Source: Candidatus Izimoplasma sp. HR2 (GTDB lineage Bacteria > Bacillota_I > Bacilli_A > Izemoplasmatales > Izemoplasmataceae). Taken from it: a stretch of 51,718 nucleotides of DNA. Below, one piece after another: positions 7,880 to 17,000 of the stretch. How positions within the stretch are numbered: the stretch's first letter is position 1; every line of letters begins with the position of its first letter. The notes under the pieces were generated by a model, which searched no databases, was not told the origin of the DNA, and worked only from the letters and a program-made list of their open reading frames with translations. Position numbers and translations under genes: made by a program. Location: positions 1 through 51,718 of the forward strand of contig JRFF01000043.1 in the NCBI GenBank assembly GCA_000753575.1, in the 5' to 3' direction.

Positions 7880-8711
7880 TAAACTTTTCCTCCTTAGAAC
7901 TATTATACAACTCAAAATATTTTGAATAAATCTTGGGAACTGCTCTGTTTTCTTTTTCTAGATGTTTATCAATTTTCTTCCTCACATTGTCAATAAACTC
8001 TTCAAAAGTGTCAGGGAGATAATTCGGAATAATTTTTTTCAAACACTCTTTTGGATATTCATCACACATTTTGCAATGTGCAAAGATTGTATATTTATTT
8101 AGCTCACTATTAAACTCTGGAGAGAAATCATCATACTTATCGCTAATATATTTGAAGATATTAAATATTCTTATTCCATCATCGTCAGTTACTAGATATT
8201 CACTATCGTATGTTGTTGATATAACTATTCTTGGGAATCTTGCAATATCTCTTTCCATCTCATATGACTTAACAATTCCAACACCAATAAATAACCCTTC
8301 GTGGTTCTTAGAAGGATGATTCATTTTCTCATCTGATATAGAACCTCTATAAAACAAATTAGAAAATATTCCATAAATAAAAATTAATGAAATTATCTCA
8401 AGTACATCTTCAAATTCTGAATCTTGGTAAAAAATATATACGCTATCTGAAATCATTAACGATTTCAATTGAGATTTCTTACTAAAATCAATTATTTCAA
8501 TTCTCCGCCTTACAATATCACCTATATGTTTGATTTGAAATAATAACTTCCCATTATCATAATGCTCACAATCATCGTTTGATTTAAGAATTTTTTCTTT
8601 GAATCCTAAAATGTCCATGTAACATACATTTTTATAGACTCCTATTTCTTCTTCTATTTCTGCGTTTTTTATTTCTCCAACTATTTTGTTAACTGAAAAC
8701 TTACCCGACAT
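7866..8711 (-). CDS. Class III nucleotide-cyclase-like protein
   Basis: 281 residues from the ATG at 8711, chosen because AGGAGG is six bases upstream (the ATG at 8717 abuts it). VCYMDILGFKEKI near residue 30 matches the first metal-Asp motif of class III cyclases (F-x-DI-x-GF), LKSLMISDSVYIFY the second (K..GDSV...F), and RGSIS ... GVGIVKSYEMERDIARFPRI the later R-G-I...G...A..LE region. Key substrate-specificity residues cannot be assigned by eye. It may make a cyclic nucleotide on phage attack, as Pycsar cyclases do, or only use the fold to bind nucleotides. It overlaps the GHKL ATPase gene and follows the radical-SAM gene by ten bases. Confidence 0.6.
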   Translation of the reverse strand: MSGKFSVNKIVGEIKNAEIEEEIGVYKNVCYMDILGFKEKILKSNDDCEHYDNGKLLFQIKHIGDIVRRRIEIIDFSKKSQLKSLMISDSVYIFYQDSEFEDVLEIISLIFIYGIFSNLFYRGSISDEKMNHPSKNHEGLFIGVGIVKSYEMERDIARFPRIVISTTYDSEYLVTDDDGIRIFNIFKYISDKYDDFSPEFNSELNKYTIFAHCKMCDEYPKECLKKIIPNYLPDTFEEFIDNVRKKIDKHLEKENRAVPKIYSKYFELYNSSKEEKFNGKK

Positions 8712-8721
8712 AATCATCCTC

Positions 8722-10356
8722 CTATAATTTTAAACTTTTAGATCTATAATAAAATCTTTCCATATTAAATATTTTTTCATCAACATTATCCCAATCCCTA
8801 CTTTGATAAACAGTTTTAAGAATGTTAATTTCTGATTGGTTTAGCTGCTCATAAGAATTTTCCCACTTTTTAATGAATCCATTTCGCTCATACTTTACTC
8901 TGTTTTTTATAAATTCAGTAGGCATAAGAATTATTTTTCTAAATTCATCAACATCTTGTCCATATGCTCTTTCAAAGAAATCAACCTCTTTTGTCACTAC
9001 TCCACCAGTAACATTTAAGATTGCGTAAAATCCATCAATTTCAAGTTTAGACCAGTGTTCTCCGATAAACTTTCTATTTTTACCCTTAACTGGAGCATAC
9101 TTCATTGGAAATGAAAATTGTTTAGATATTCCAAGTTTTTTCGAGAGATCAATATTTACTCTCATTCTTGAATAAAGATCATTTGGGCTATCCTCATAGT
9201 TAAATAGTAAATAATTTGAAAATGACTTAACTCCAGCATCATAACAAATTTCTACTGCTTTAATAAATATATCTGTATCCTTTATACTGTCATAAGCAAT
9301 TCTACAAGGGTCCAAGTTAATTTCAGCCAATCCCATTGCTCTTTTAGGAAACTTCACGATGGCTCTAGCATCAACACCCTGATTAAAATCCACAACTTTT
9401 TTTATTCTACTATGACCCTCAAGTTTTGAAATTAATGATATTATTGTATTTTGATAACTTATATAGAAATTCGAGTCGATACAATGAATATTTAGAAGTT
9501 TTATTAAAGCATCTAAATCATCAGTTGTCATTTTTCTTTTTCCATATATGTTTCGTTTTGTTACCTTTTGATTTATTTCTAAAATATGTAGGTATATTAG
9601 TTTCATTGAAGGCATCAAGTTTTGCTTTTTATCTAGTCTTCTAAAGAATGCTTTATACAACAGAGTAATTTTTTTCTCTCTACCGACCATTTCATCATTC
9701 ACTCCAAAACCTAATTCCTTAATATTGTCTATAATTGAATCATATTCCTTTAAATACATAAGATTATTATCCATGACTCTTAAATATTTCTTCACGCCAT
9801 ATATTTCTGTAGTTTTTTCCACAACTTCTTTAACATTTTTCGTTGCTGAAAATTTTGGTTCCAGAGTCGATACTGCGCAAAAATCACAACTTCTTACGCA
9901 CCCTCTAGAAAAGTGTACAAAATAACTGTCTTTTTCTTTATATACATAATCTATTTCATCTAAAATATCGTAATCTGGTATAAGCATATCAATATTAATA
10001 TTATCTCTAAATCCTAGCATATTAGAGTTTGTAAGTTGACCTTCAATTAATATAATATTTTCATTTAGTTCAAGTTTATATTCATTTGACATTATTGTAG
10101 CAGATATTCCACCGATAAATATTTTAGAATCAGGAAATAAATCTGCATAATAATTTGCAGTTAACAGAGTAATTTTATATTCAAAACTAAAAAGAGATGT
10201 TATATATATTCTATCAAAATAATTTGATTTGAAATCCTTGGTACCTTTGTAGAAAACAACATAGTCTTTTCTTTCTTTATGATACTGCGAAATCTTCATT
10301 AACCCTATTGGAGGAAATTTATTTTTATAATTTGGTTCTACTAGTAAAACTTTCAT
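8722..10356 (-). CDS. B12-binding-like radical SAM enzyme
   Basis: 544 residues from ATG 10356 (GGGTGAT upstream; the longer frame to 10401 lacks a site). The N-terminus MKVLLVEPNYKNKFPPIGLM is the first strand and loop of the B12-binding-like domain of many radical-SAM methyltransferase-type enzymes. SRGCVRSCDFCAVSTLEP (about residue 155) provides CxxxCxxC for the 4Fe-4S cluster that cleaves S-adenosylmethionine. A roughly 70-residue lysine-rich insertion (about residues 225-300) separates the first strands from the rest of the barrel (VDFNQGVDARA, then AEINLDPCRIAYDS). Substrate unknown. It sits between the CPVCG peptide gene and the cyclase-like gene in the same operon. Confidence 0.75.
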   Translation of the reverse strand: MKVLLVEPNYKNKFPPIGLMKISQYHKERKDYVVFYKGTKDFKSNYFDRIYITSLFSFEYKITLLTANYYADLFPDSKIFIGGISATIMSNEYKLELNENIILIEGQLTNSNMLGFRDNINIDMLIPDYDILDEIDYVYKEKDSYFVHFSRGCVRSCDFCAVSTLEPKFSATKNVKEVVEKTTEIYGVKKYLRVMDNNLMYLKEYDSIIDNIKELGFGVNDEMVGREKKITLLYKAFFRRLDKKQNLMPSMKLIYLHILEINQKVTKRNIYGKRKMTTDDLDALIKLLNIHCIDSNFYISYQNTIISLISKLEGHSRIKKVVDFNQGVDARAIVKFPKRAMGLAEINLDPCRIAYDSIKDTDIFIKAVEICYDAGVKSFSNYLLFNYEDSPNDLYSRMRVNIDLSKKLGISKQFSFPMKYAPVKGKNRKFIGEHWSKLEIDGFYAILNVTGGVVTKEVDFFERAYGQDVDEFRKIILMPTEFIKNRVKYERNGFIKKWENSYEQLNQSEINILKTVYQSRDWDNVDEKIFNMERFYYRSKSLKL

Positions 10357-10439
10357 ATTTATCACCCAATCTATTATCTCATGGACGAAGTAAATTTGCA
10401 ACAGTAAATATAATTAATCCATTCAATACCGGACAATAT

Positions 10440-10517
10440 TTATATCTCGTTTTTTAAAAATAATGCTATTCCACATACAGGACAAAAAGATATCATTAAT
10501 TCCTTTCCTAGCGTCAT
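10440..10517 (-). CDS. 25-residue CPVCG micropeptide
   Basis: ATG at 10517 with a strong AAGGGAGGGTG site seven bases upstream, stop TAA at 10440. The product ends ...SFCPVCGIALFLKNEI, one zinc-knuckle-type CPxCG. It begins 31 bases after the preceding gene and stops 83 bases before the radical-SAM start. It may bind metal, or hold the iron-sulfur enzyme next to it, or be a substrate modified by it. It is too short for ordinary gene calling; the ribosome site is the main evidence. Confidence 0.5.
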   Translation of the reverse strand: MTLGKELMISFCPVCGIALFLKNEI

Positions 10518-10548
10518 TACACCCTCCCTTACAATATATATATTCAAA

Positions 10549-11412
10549 TCACTTCATAAAATCAATTTTACTCAAAGATTTAATTCCAATTCTTTCAAAT
10601 CCTATACCTCTTACGCTACCACTATATCCTGTTTTACTATACATTCCATTTGATAAAGAGAGATGTTTCAATACAACTTGTTCATCAATTACACTATTGA
10701 ATTCAATATCATTCCAAAATACATTAAAGGTTTTTTTTATTTTGTTACACAATTCATCATATGAAATGGGATCTGCACTTTGCCAAACTGAATATAATAC
10801 TATACGATTCAGTGGAATATTTTTGTTTAACATTCTAATTAATATAGATATTCTATTTTCAAGATTTCTACAGGTATTTACTAGTGAACTTCTTATAAAT
10901 TGTAAATGAGCATTAATTTGATGCGAATTAGTTTTGAAAAAGTCAGATATTTCAACCCATTGAAAAGCTGTTTCACTTTCATATAGTCTTTCCACATTAT
11001 TTATAACTCCAGAATGAATTTCACTTATCATAGCTTCATTTCTAAAAAAGTTCACTGCTGATTTAGAATCACTATGTGTATAAATAAGTTCCCTAATTTC
11101 TGATGTATAATACTTAGCACTATTAAAAGTAAATTCTTCATTTGCTACCATAGGCTTTATCAGCCTAATTAGTTTTGACTTCATGCAGTTAAAATCACTC
11201 ACTTCTTTACTTTTCAGATATTTATCAATCGCTGCTAAATATGAATGATATTCTTCTAAAATATAAAATGTAATATTAACTAAATTATTTGCTGATTCAT
11301 TAAACAGATTATTATTCTTTCTTAATAGAAACTTTTTCAATAAGTATATAACAATTATTCCAGAAATAATACCTGATATGGTTCCTAATATTAGACTATT
11401 TATCAAATCCAT
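10549..11412 (-). CDS. Membrane-anchored protein with cytosolic helical domain
   Basis: 287 residues. Residues 7-27 (ILGTISGIISGIIVIYLLKK) form one glycine-zipper transmembrane helix; the rest is soluble and mainly helical to about residue 215. The last 70 residues (ISYDELCNKIKKTFNVFW ... SLSKIDFMK) look like a small winged-helix-type domain. Not a recognised family. AGAAGGTG lies upstream of the ATG. Second gene of the operon; it could anchor the complex at the membrane. Confidence 0.6.
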   Translation of the reverse strand: MDLINSLILGTISGIISGIIVIYLLKKFLLRKNNNLFNESANNLVNITFYILEEYHSYLAAIDKYLKSKEVSDFNCMKSKLIRLIKPMVANEEFTFNSAKYYTSEIRELIYTHSDSKSAVNFFRNEAMISEIHSGVINNVERLYESETAFQWVEISDFFKTNSHQINAHLQFIRSSLVNTCRNLENRISILIRMLNKNIPLNRIVLYSVWQSADPISYDELCNKIKKTFNVFWNDIEFNSVIDEQVVLKHLSLSNGMYSKTGYSGSVRGIGFERIGIKSLSKIDFMK

Positions 11413-11454
11413 TTTTGCACCTTCTCATTTTATAAATCAATTGTTATATATTCT

Positions 11455-12072
11455 TTAAATTTTTTGTGTTCCTTCAAGTATAAATGGAATGCATGCAATA
11501 CTGACATCCACTCCTTTATCAAGAATCCATTTAGTAATTCCCTTCACTCTATCCCATTTTTCGTGGAACTTATTTTTACTAGAAAAGATTGCTTCAACTT
11601 CTTTCATTTTGTTTTTAATTTCATTCAATTCTTCCAAATTGATTCCTCTAATATCTTCTAATATACTAATAACAGTAGACATAGTTATATTGTTATCAAC
11701 CTTTACAAGAACATCTTGCCGATTTTCTTGTGATACATTAATCTGATGATCTGAAGAATTAACTTTTTTTAGTAAATCAAATCTAAAATTCACAGCTCTT
11801 AGTGATAATAGTTTTGCTTTAACAGATACCAGGTCATCTTTTATATTTTGATCAAGATATCCTAGTATTTCACCATACATATCAAGATCAGTATAGTTAT
11901 TAATAAGAGAATCAATGAATTTATTTACGACTAAACTATAGTATGATTTAACCTCATTAAGAAGATTTAAAGCTTGCTGCGTTTCATATTTTTTTAAACA
12001 ATCTTCAATTCTTGTTTCAAATTTACTTGCTTGCGTTTTAAGACTGTATGATTCAATACTACTATTTCTCAT
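11455..12072 (-). CDS. Hypothetical soluble helical protein, first gene of the operon
   Basis: 205 residues; helices with heptad-like leucines (about residues 15-60 and 150-172, LEELNEIKNKMKEVEAIF), ending in a hydrophobic stretch (VDVSIACIPFILEG). GGAGG lies ten bases upstream of the ATG. No domain recognised. It opens the operon that runs through the TM protein, CPVCG peptide, radical SAM, cyclase-like and GHKL genes with gaps of at most 83 bases. Confidence 0.55.
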   Translation of the reverse strand: MRNSSIESYSLKTQASKFETRIEDCLKKYETQQALNLLNEVKSYYSLVVNKFIDSLINNYTDLDMYGEILGYLDQNIKDDLVSVKAKLLSLRAVNFRFDLLKKVNSSDHQINVSQENRQDVLVKVDNNITMSTVISILEDIRGINLEELNEIKNKMKEVEAIFSSKNKFHEKWDRVKGITKWILDKGVDVSIACIPFILEGTQKI

Positions 12073-12136
12073 TTTTAAAAGTCCTCCATAATTAAGTTAA
12101 CTGCATATCCTAGATAATATATTTTTGTACAAAAAA

Positions 12137-12187
12137 ACGACATAATAATTGCAACCTATCAATTTCCTAAAACGACATAAATGTCGT
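12137..12187. promoter_or_regulatory. ACGACAT repeats: possible operator upstream of the six-gene operon
   Basis: A perfect 16-base inverted repeat, ACGACAT-AA-ATGTCGT (12172-12187), and a single ACGACAT half-site 35 bases away (12137-12143), 65-115 bases upstream of the first gene. The spacing and symmetry fit a dimeric repressor. The palindrome is followed on the plus strand by GGTTTTTT, so a small terminator is the alternative. Confidence 0.4.
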
Positions 12188-12344
12188 GGTTTTTTATATT
12201 TGCAATTCAATAATTTATAATATATATATAAACTTCAGAGGAAGGATACTATAAAAAATAGAAAAATCAATCTTAATCTATTTAAAAAAATAATTAAAAA
12301 AAGACTACTTATATCTTGTTTTTAAAATTAACTTACCCTCTTCA

Positions 12345-12600
12345 TCTATACGGATTTTTTGCACTTCTACGATTTTCTGGAACATGTAGTACCATCCTTA
12401 AGTAAAGAAATAGCAACCTACATCTTTCCTCATTGCTTATATTATATCATTATTAACTAGTATTTTAAATGATACTTTCATGTTTAAATGAATCTGTTTA
12501 TTACTACATATTCTTTAAGGGGTTAAGTAATCAAGATTTCATGCTGGTCTATTATTAATGTAATTAAAGTATAACTCAATAGCTATTGAATATTAAAAAA
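12345..12600 (-). mobile_element. Decayed 3' end of an IS3-type element, copy A
   Basis: The minus strand from 12592 reads ...IAIELYFNYINN-RPA, TGA, NLDYLTP, then a frameshift and KEYVV. This matches the C-terminus of IS3-group OrfB transposases (YNN.R.xWxL..MTP.xYR). Downstream is an end sequence (about 12352-12400) that aligns with that of copy B at 30587-30640. No intact transposase remains. The region 12345-12637 contains nothing else I can identify. Confidence 0.6.
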
Positions 12601-12637
12601 AGTAGATAACAAACAATCTACTTCTCCACTTTTTATA

Positions 12638-12877
12638 TTACTCAATTGTACAATCTAGTCTTTCAACATTAAATTCAACAAATTCATTATTCTTAATATC
12701 TTTTGGTAATGGTTTATCTAGACTAAACAATAAATCACCAATTTCAATAATAGCATTAAGGCAGTTTAGAGCTTTTCCTTGTAAATGATATGGATAATGT
12801 GATGAAAGTTTTGTAATTGAAAACACACCAATCTTTGAACGAAAAATATCATCAGCAAATAATGTAGATATTTTCAA
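12638..12877 (-). pseudogene. Truncated hypothetical protein
   Basis: A 79-residue frame with no ATG or ribosome site at its apparent start (TTG at 12877). The upstream frame stays open through a terminator hairpin (12906-12940), which is unlikely for a real gene start. The visible part includes SSHYPYHLQGKALNCLNAII and ends NVERLDCTIE. It adjoins IS remnant A, so it is probably the 3' remainder of a disrupted gene. Function unknown. Confidence 0.4.
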
Positions 12878-12905
12878 AACTTTTTGATTCTTTAAATAAG
12901 TGGAT

Positions 12906-12940
12906 AAAAAAAGTTTACTTTGGAAAGTAAACTTTTTTTT
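12906..12940. terminator. Strong bidirectional terminator
   Basis: AAAAAGTTTACTTT / AAAGTAAACTTTTT with a 2-4-base loop, T runs on both strands. It ends transcription of the 12971-13879 gene. Confidence 0.85.
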
Positions 12941-12970
12941 AATTCTCAGGATTAATCTAATATATTGATA

Positions 12971-13879
12971 TTAATTATGCTTTATATATTTCTCTACTAA
13001 AATGGAATTTATCACTTTATATTTATTAATATATGTAATAAATCTTTTGGAAAAATAAATTTTATATCCTTGATGTGTATTTGAAAATGTCAAATCAATA
13101 AGATTAAAACTTCTAGTTTTCCCCAGCATACTATAAAAATGTACTATATCATCATTAAAATAAATTTTCCAATTTTTTCTTAGCATTATTAATATAAAAC
13201 TAAGTATTAAGGAGAATAAAAATAATATGATTGGTATTAAAAGCATTACTCTTTCACCTTCTAAATAAACATCAAAAAATAATATATATAAAAATAAATT
13301 TACTAAAGAGAGAATAAAAAAGAATATTCCAAAGTAAAAAATGTTAACATCATACTTCAGTGCATGAAAACTTGAATTATTCTTAACCACATTTGTTTTG
13401 TGATACAGATTAATATTACCTAGGAGGGCATCCACATTAAGCAATGATAATCCTATATAATATTCCATATTATTTCCTTTTGAGAAAATAACAACATAGT
13501 TATCCTCAACACTCAAAATAATATCCTTAAATTGAACACGAGTTTTTTTAAAAAGCCTTGTTATAATCATGTTATTTTCAGTATACTCAATTTTCCATCC
13601 ATGGTAAATAACTAGAAGAAACCCTCCTAGAAGAAACAAAATACTGGCTATTACAAAGCCCCCATTTTGTTCAGATACATCCACTACAAATATATTAACT
13701 GGAATTATAATTACTGAACATACTTGAAAAATAATACCTATAAAGAAAAATCCGCTACTCAACTTAATAATACCTTTGTATTTTTCCTTTTTTATATCAA
13801 AATACTTCACCCCATTCAGAACTAAAGGTACAATCCAAACAATCCCTACAATTAATATAGCCCTTATTACAAAATTCAT
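12971..13879 (-). CDS. Multi-pass membrane protein, candidate Rhs immunity protein
   Basis: 302 residues (ATG 13879; GGAAGGTG upstream). About six transmembrane helices in two groups: three in residues 3-100 and two in 185-245. Between and after them lie two short beta-rich cytosolic pieces (WKIEYTENNMIITRLFKKT and WKIYFNDDIVHFYSMLGKT) that look alike, so the protein seems to be an internal duplication, perhaps of a PH-like unit. It is the first gene downstream of the Rhs toxin (174-base gap with a terminator). Position and membrane nature fit an immunity protein for a membrane-acting toxin, but this is inference. Confidence 0.5.
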   Translation of the reverse strand: MNFVIRAILIVGIVWIVPLVLNGVKYFDIKKEKYKGIIKLSSGFFFIGIIFQVCSVIIIPVNIFVVDVSEQNGGFVIASILFLLGGFLLVIYHGWKIEYTENNMIITRLFKKTRVQFKDIILSVEDNYVVIFSKGNNMEYYIGLSLLNVDALLGNINLYHKTNVVKNNSSFHALKYDVNIFYFGIFFFILSLVNLFLYILFFDVYLEGERVMLLIPIILFLFSLILSFILIMLRKNWKIYFNDDIVHFYSMLGKTRSFNLIDLTFSNTHQGYKIYFSKRFITYINKYKVINSILVEKYIKHN

Positions 13880-13941
13880 CACACTTCACCTTCCTAAAAG
13901 TTTATCTTATTATATTTTATATTAATATTTTCTTATTGTAA

Positions 13942-13972
13942 AGAAAAACAGCCAAAATCAATCTGACTGTTT
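13942..13972 (-). terminator. Terminator of the Rhs operon
   Basis: Minus-strand stem AACAGTCA ... TGGCTGTT followed by TTTCTTTA. It lies 80 bases after the Rhs stop codon. Confidence 0.7.
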
Positions 13973-14055
13973 AATGAATATATTATTTTTTAAATTGTCT
14001 AATAACCTTATTGAATAAAATCATTAACATAATAATAAAAATCTTATAAATCATA

Positions 14056-17000
14056 TTATATTAATCCATCAATTATAGAATTAATTAGTTCAATAGGCAT
14101 ACCTCTTCTTACAGCTTTTAAACTATTCGTGTTAAGTCTTTGAAAATGTTTTAGCATCATTTTTTGATAATGTTTTTCTAATCTTAGTCCCTTATTAGCT
14201 TTCAATAATTTATCATACTTAAGATATTTTGTATTTCTACCATATTGTGCTCCAGGTCCACTTAAAGCACCGAATGCTAACCCGACTCCAAATGCTAACC
14301 CAACTTTCAATAAGTCAATTTCCTCTCCACTACTAAATTGTGTTGCAATTTCTCCAACACTATTTGTTGTTGCTCCAGCTAACGCCATTCCATATCTGCT
14401 AATTCCAGATCCTCCAAATGCTCCCATGACCATTCCCACAGACGCATCAATTAAAACAATACTCCAATCAATCTTTCCTTCTGAAGCATATTGTGTTCCA
14501 GCGGAAACTCCACCTCCGATAAGTAATCCTGCTGCTGCACCTAATAAAACTGGCGCTGCCGCTCCAGCAGTTAATGCGATGACTGCTACAATTGCTACAG
14601 CCGCCACAAAAATAAGTATGCTTGTAGCCCATTTACTTGATTTATTACCGTTTTCATCATAATTTGTAATTGGATTATTTTCACAATAAACAAATAAATT
14701 TGTTCCATTTAATGACTCTTCATCAATATAGCTAGTTGCATCTGCACTAATCCATCTTCCAAGTTCAGGATCATAATAACGGGTTTTACAGTAATACATT
14801 CCTATTTCTTCGTCATAGTAATAACCTTTGTACATAAATGGATTATGTCTACTTGCATAGTTGTCAATTAAAATGGTTTTTGTTACTTTACCCCATGCAT
14901 TATAGCTATATTTCACTACATAAATGCCATCTTCATCAATAATTTTATTGATGTTTCCAGTAATATCTCTTTGATAGAAATATTCTTTACCTTCTGTGTT
15001 AAATCCAATTAATAATCCTTGTTGATCATAATTAAAATGTAACTGAATTGTTTCATTATTAACAACTTTCGTCATACCAATAACATTACTTCCTTCTAAA
15101 TCAAATGTTGTTGTTTCTAAAGGTGTAACTTTTTTAATTCTAATACCTTCTTCATTATAAGTATATCTAAAATCATTTCCAATTGATGTTAAACGTCTAC
15201 CATCCCAGCCTAATGAATTCATCATACCATTTTTCATCATTACTGTCGGATTTCCTTTATAAGAATCTCCATACACAAATGATTGTTTAATAGCACTAGT
15301 TAATAAATCATCAACTTGAATTAATTGGTCTTTCACTGATGTACTATATACATATCTTTCAGAAACAGTTAATGTTCCATTATCAGTTACTTGCTTAGTA
15401 AGTATATTCCCATTCTCATCATAAATGAATGTTTCTATCTTATTCCCAATCGTTTCACTTAATAATCGTCCTAATTTATCGTACTCATAGATTACAGTTG
15501 TTTGTACAACCCCGTTTAGTTTCTCTACTTTTTGTGTAATATTTCCAACTTCATCATACTGATATTCAAAAGTTGTTCCATCAGAATTAGTCTCTTTATC
15601 TATTCTAAATGCTGTGTAATCATAAGATGTTGAAATCTCATTTCCTTTTACAATAACTTTTTTACTTGATACTCTACCTAAACTGTCAAGATTATTACGT
15701 ACAATAATGCTTGTTCCATTTGATGTAATTTCACTTACTTTTGCTGAAGTGATTTTTTCATTTGAAAATGCAAACATTTCAATAAGTCCATTTAATAATT
15801 TAGTCGTTGTTGATTCTGTTGTACCAATATATGTTCTTGTATCTAATAAGTCGACTGCAGTTGATATTGAATACTCTTCAATTCCATCAACATATAATTT
15901 AATACCAGAAGCATCAAACGTTACAGCTAAGTTATACCATTTATCAGTATCGATTGTATGATTTATATCAGATATATTATTGTTTTTCACTAAGAATAAT
16001 CTGTTTTGTGAATTTACATATACTCCCAATACTTCTATGTTATTTCTAATAGAACTAAAAATCTGTCTATCGTTTGTTACTGTTCCATCTAGTTTAAATC
16101 GTAGTGCTAAAGAACCAGAAGTCTTCAATCCTAAATCGTATGCAAGCATTGATTCATTACCAGGTGTAAAATTACTTATATCATCATAACTACCATAAGA
16201 ATGCTTCTGACTTGCTTGATCATATTTGAAAACCTTAGCTTTATCAACTTTGAATGAATCATCTGTCTTAACAAGCCTACTTGGTTTTAATCCTTTTGAT
16301 GATACCAATGAACCATTTAATGTGATTACATCCATACCTTGATATGGTGTTGGATTATAATAAATAACTCCGTTAGATTTTGTAATTGTATTTACAGTTA
16401 AATATTTTTGTCCTTCATCATAAATAGCTTTAAATAAATCTGGTTGATAATCATAAGCTCCAAAAGACATCATACAAATTTTAAATGATAATGATAAATC
16501 ATTATCACCAGTTGTTGCATCACTTGAAGAAGAACCACCTGTAGGTACGTCATGATGTGACACAATCAAATGATTAATAAATGATGGATTTTCATCAATA
16601 ACAACACTACTTGTTGTTTCTCCGTTCAATGTAATCATACATTTATCTGTAGAAGTACCTTCTTCTCTAAATAATTTTATACCAACAAGATTCCATTCAT
16701 CTTTTACAATTTGATTTGTAGTCGTTACTTTTTCAACTCCAGATTCTGTTACATAAACCAACTTATCTGTATCTTTAATTGCTAAATGAGAAAACATTTC
16801 GTTGATACTTAAATTAGAGTCATTTGGATCAGGTGTTACTGATTGGAATGTGAAAACATTTTGAGTTGCACTTGTTCCGCTTGGTTTCACCCATGCATAA
16901 AACGTTTTATTATAAGCAAATCTTTTTTTCCAACTTGATAAACTAAATGGTTTTCCATTCGAATATCCACTTGTCCTATTAGCGTTAACTGTTGATAAAT

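Noticed and set aside
10440-10549. UGA read-through extending the 10549-11412 protein into the CPVCG frame
   Set aside because: The peptide is in a different frame with its own strong ribosome site, and TGA is a stop elsewhere in this genome.
10463-10909. 148-codon plus-strand frame opposite the TM protein
   Set aside because: It has no ribosome site and is the antisense of 10549-11412, with shadow-like composition (Pro/Ser/Leu runs).
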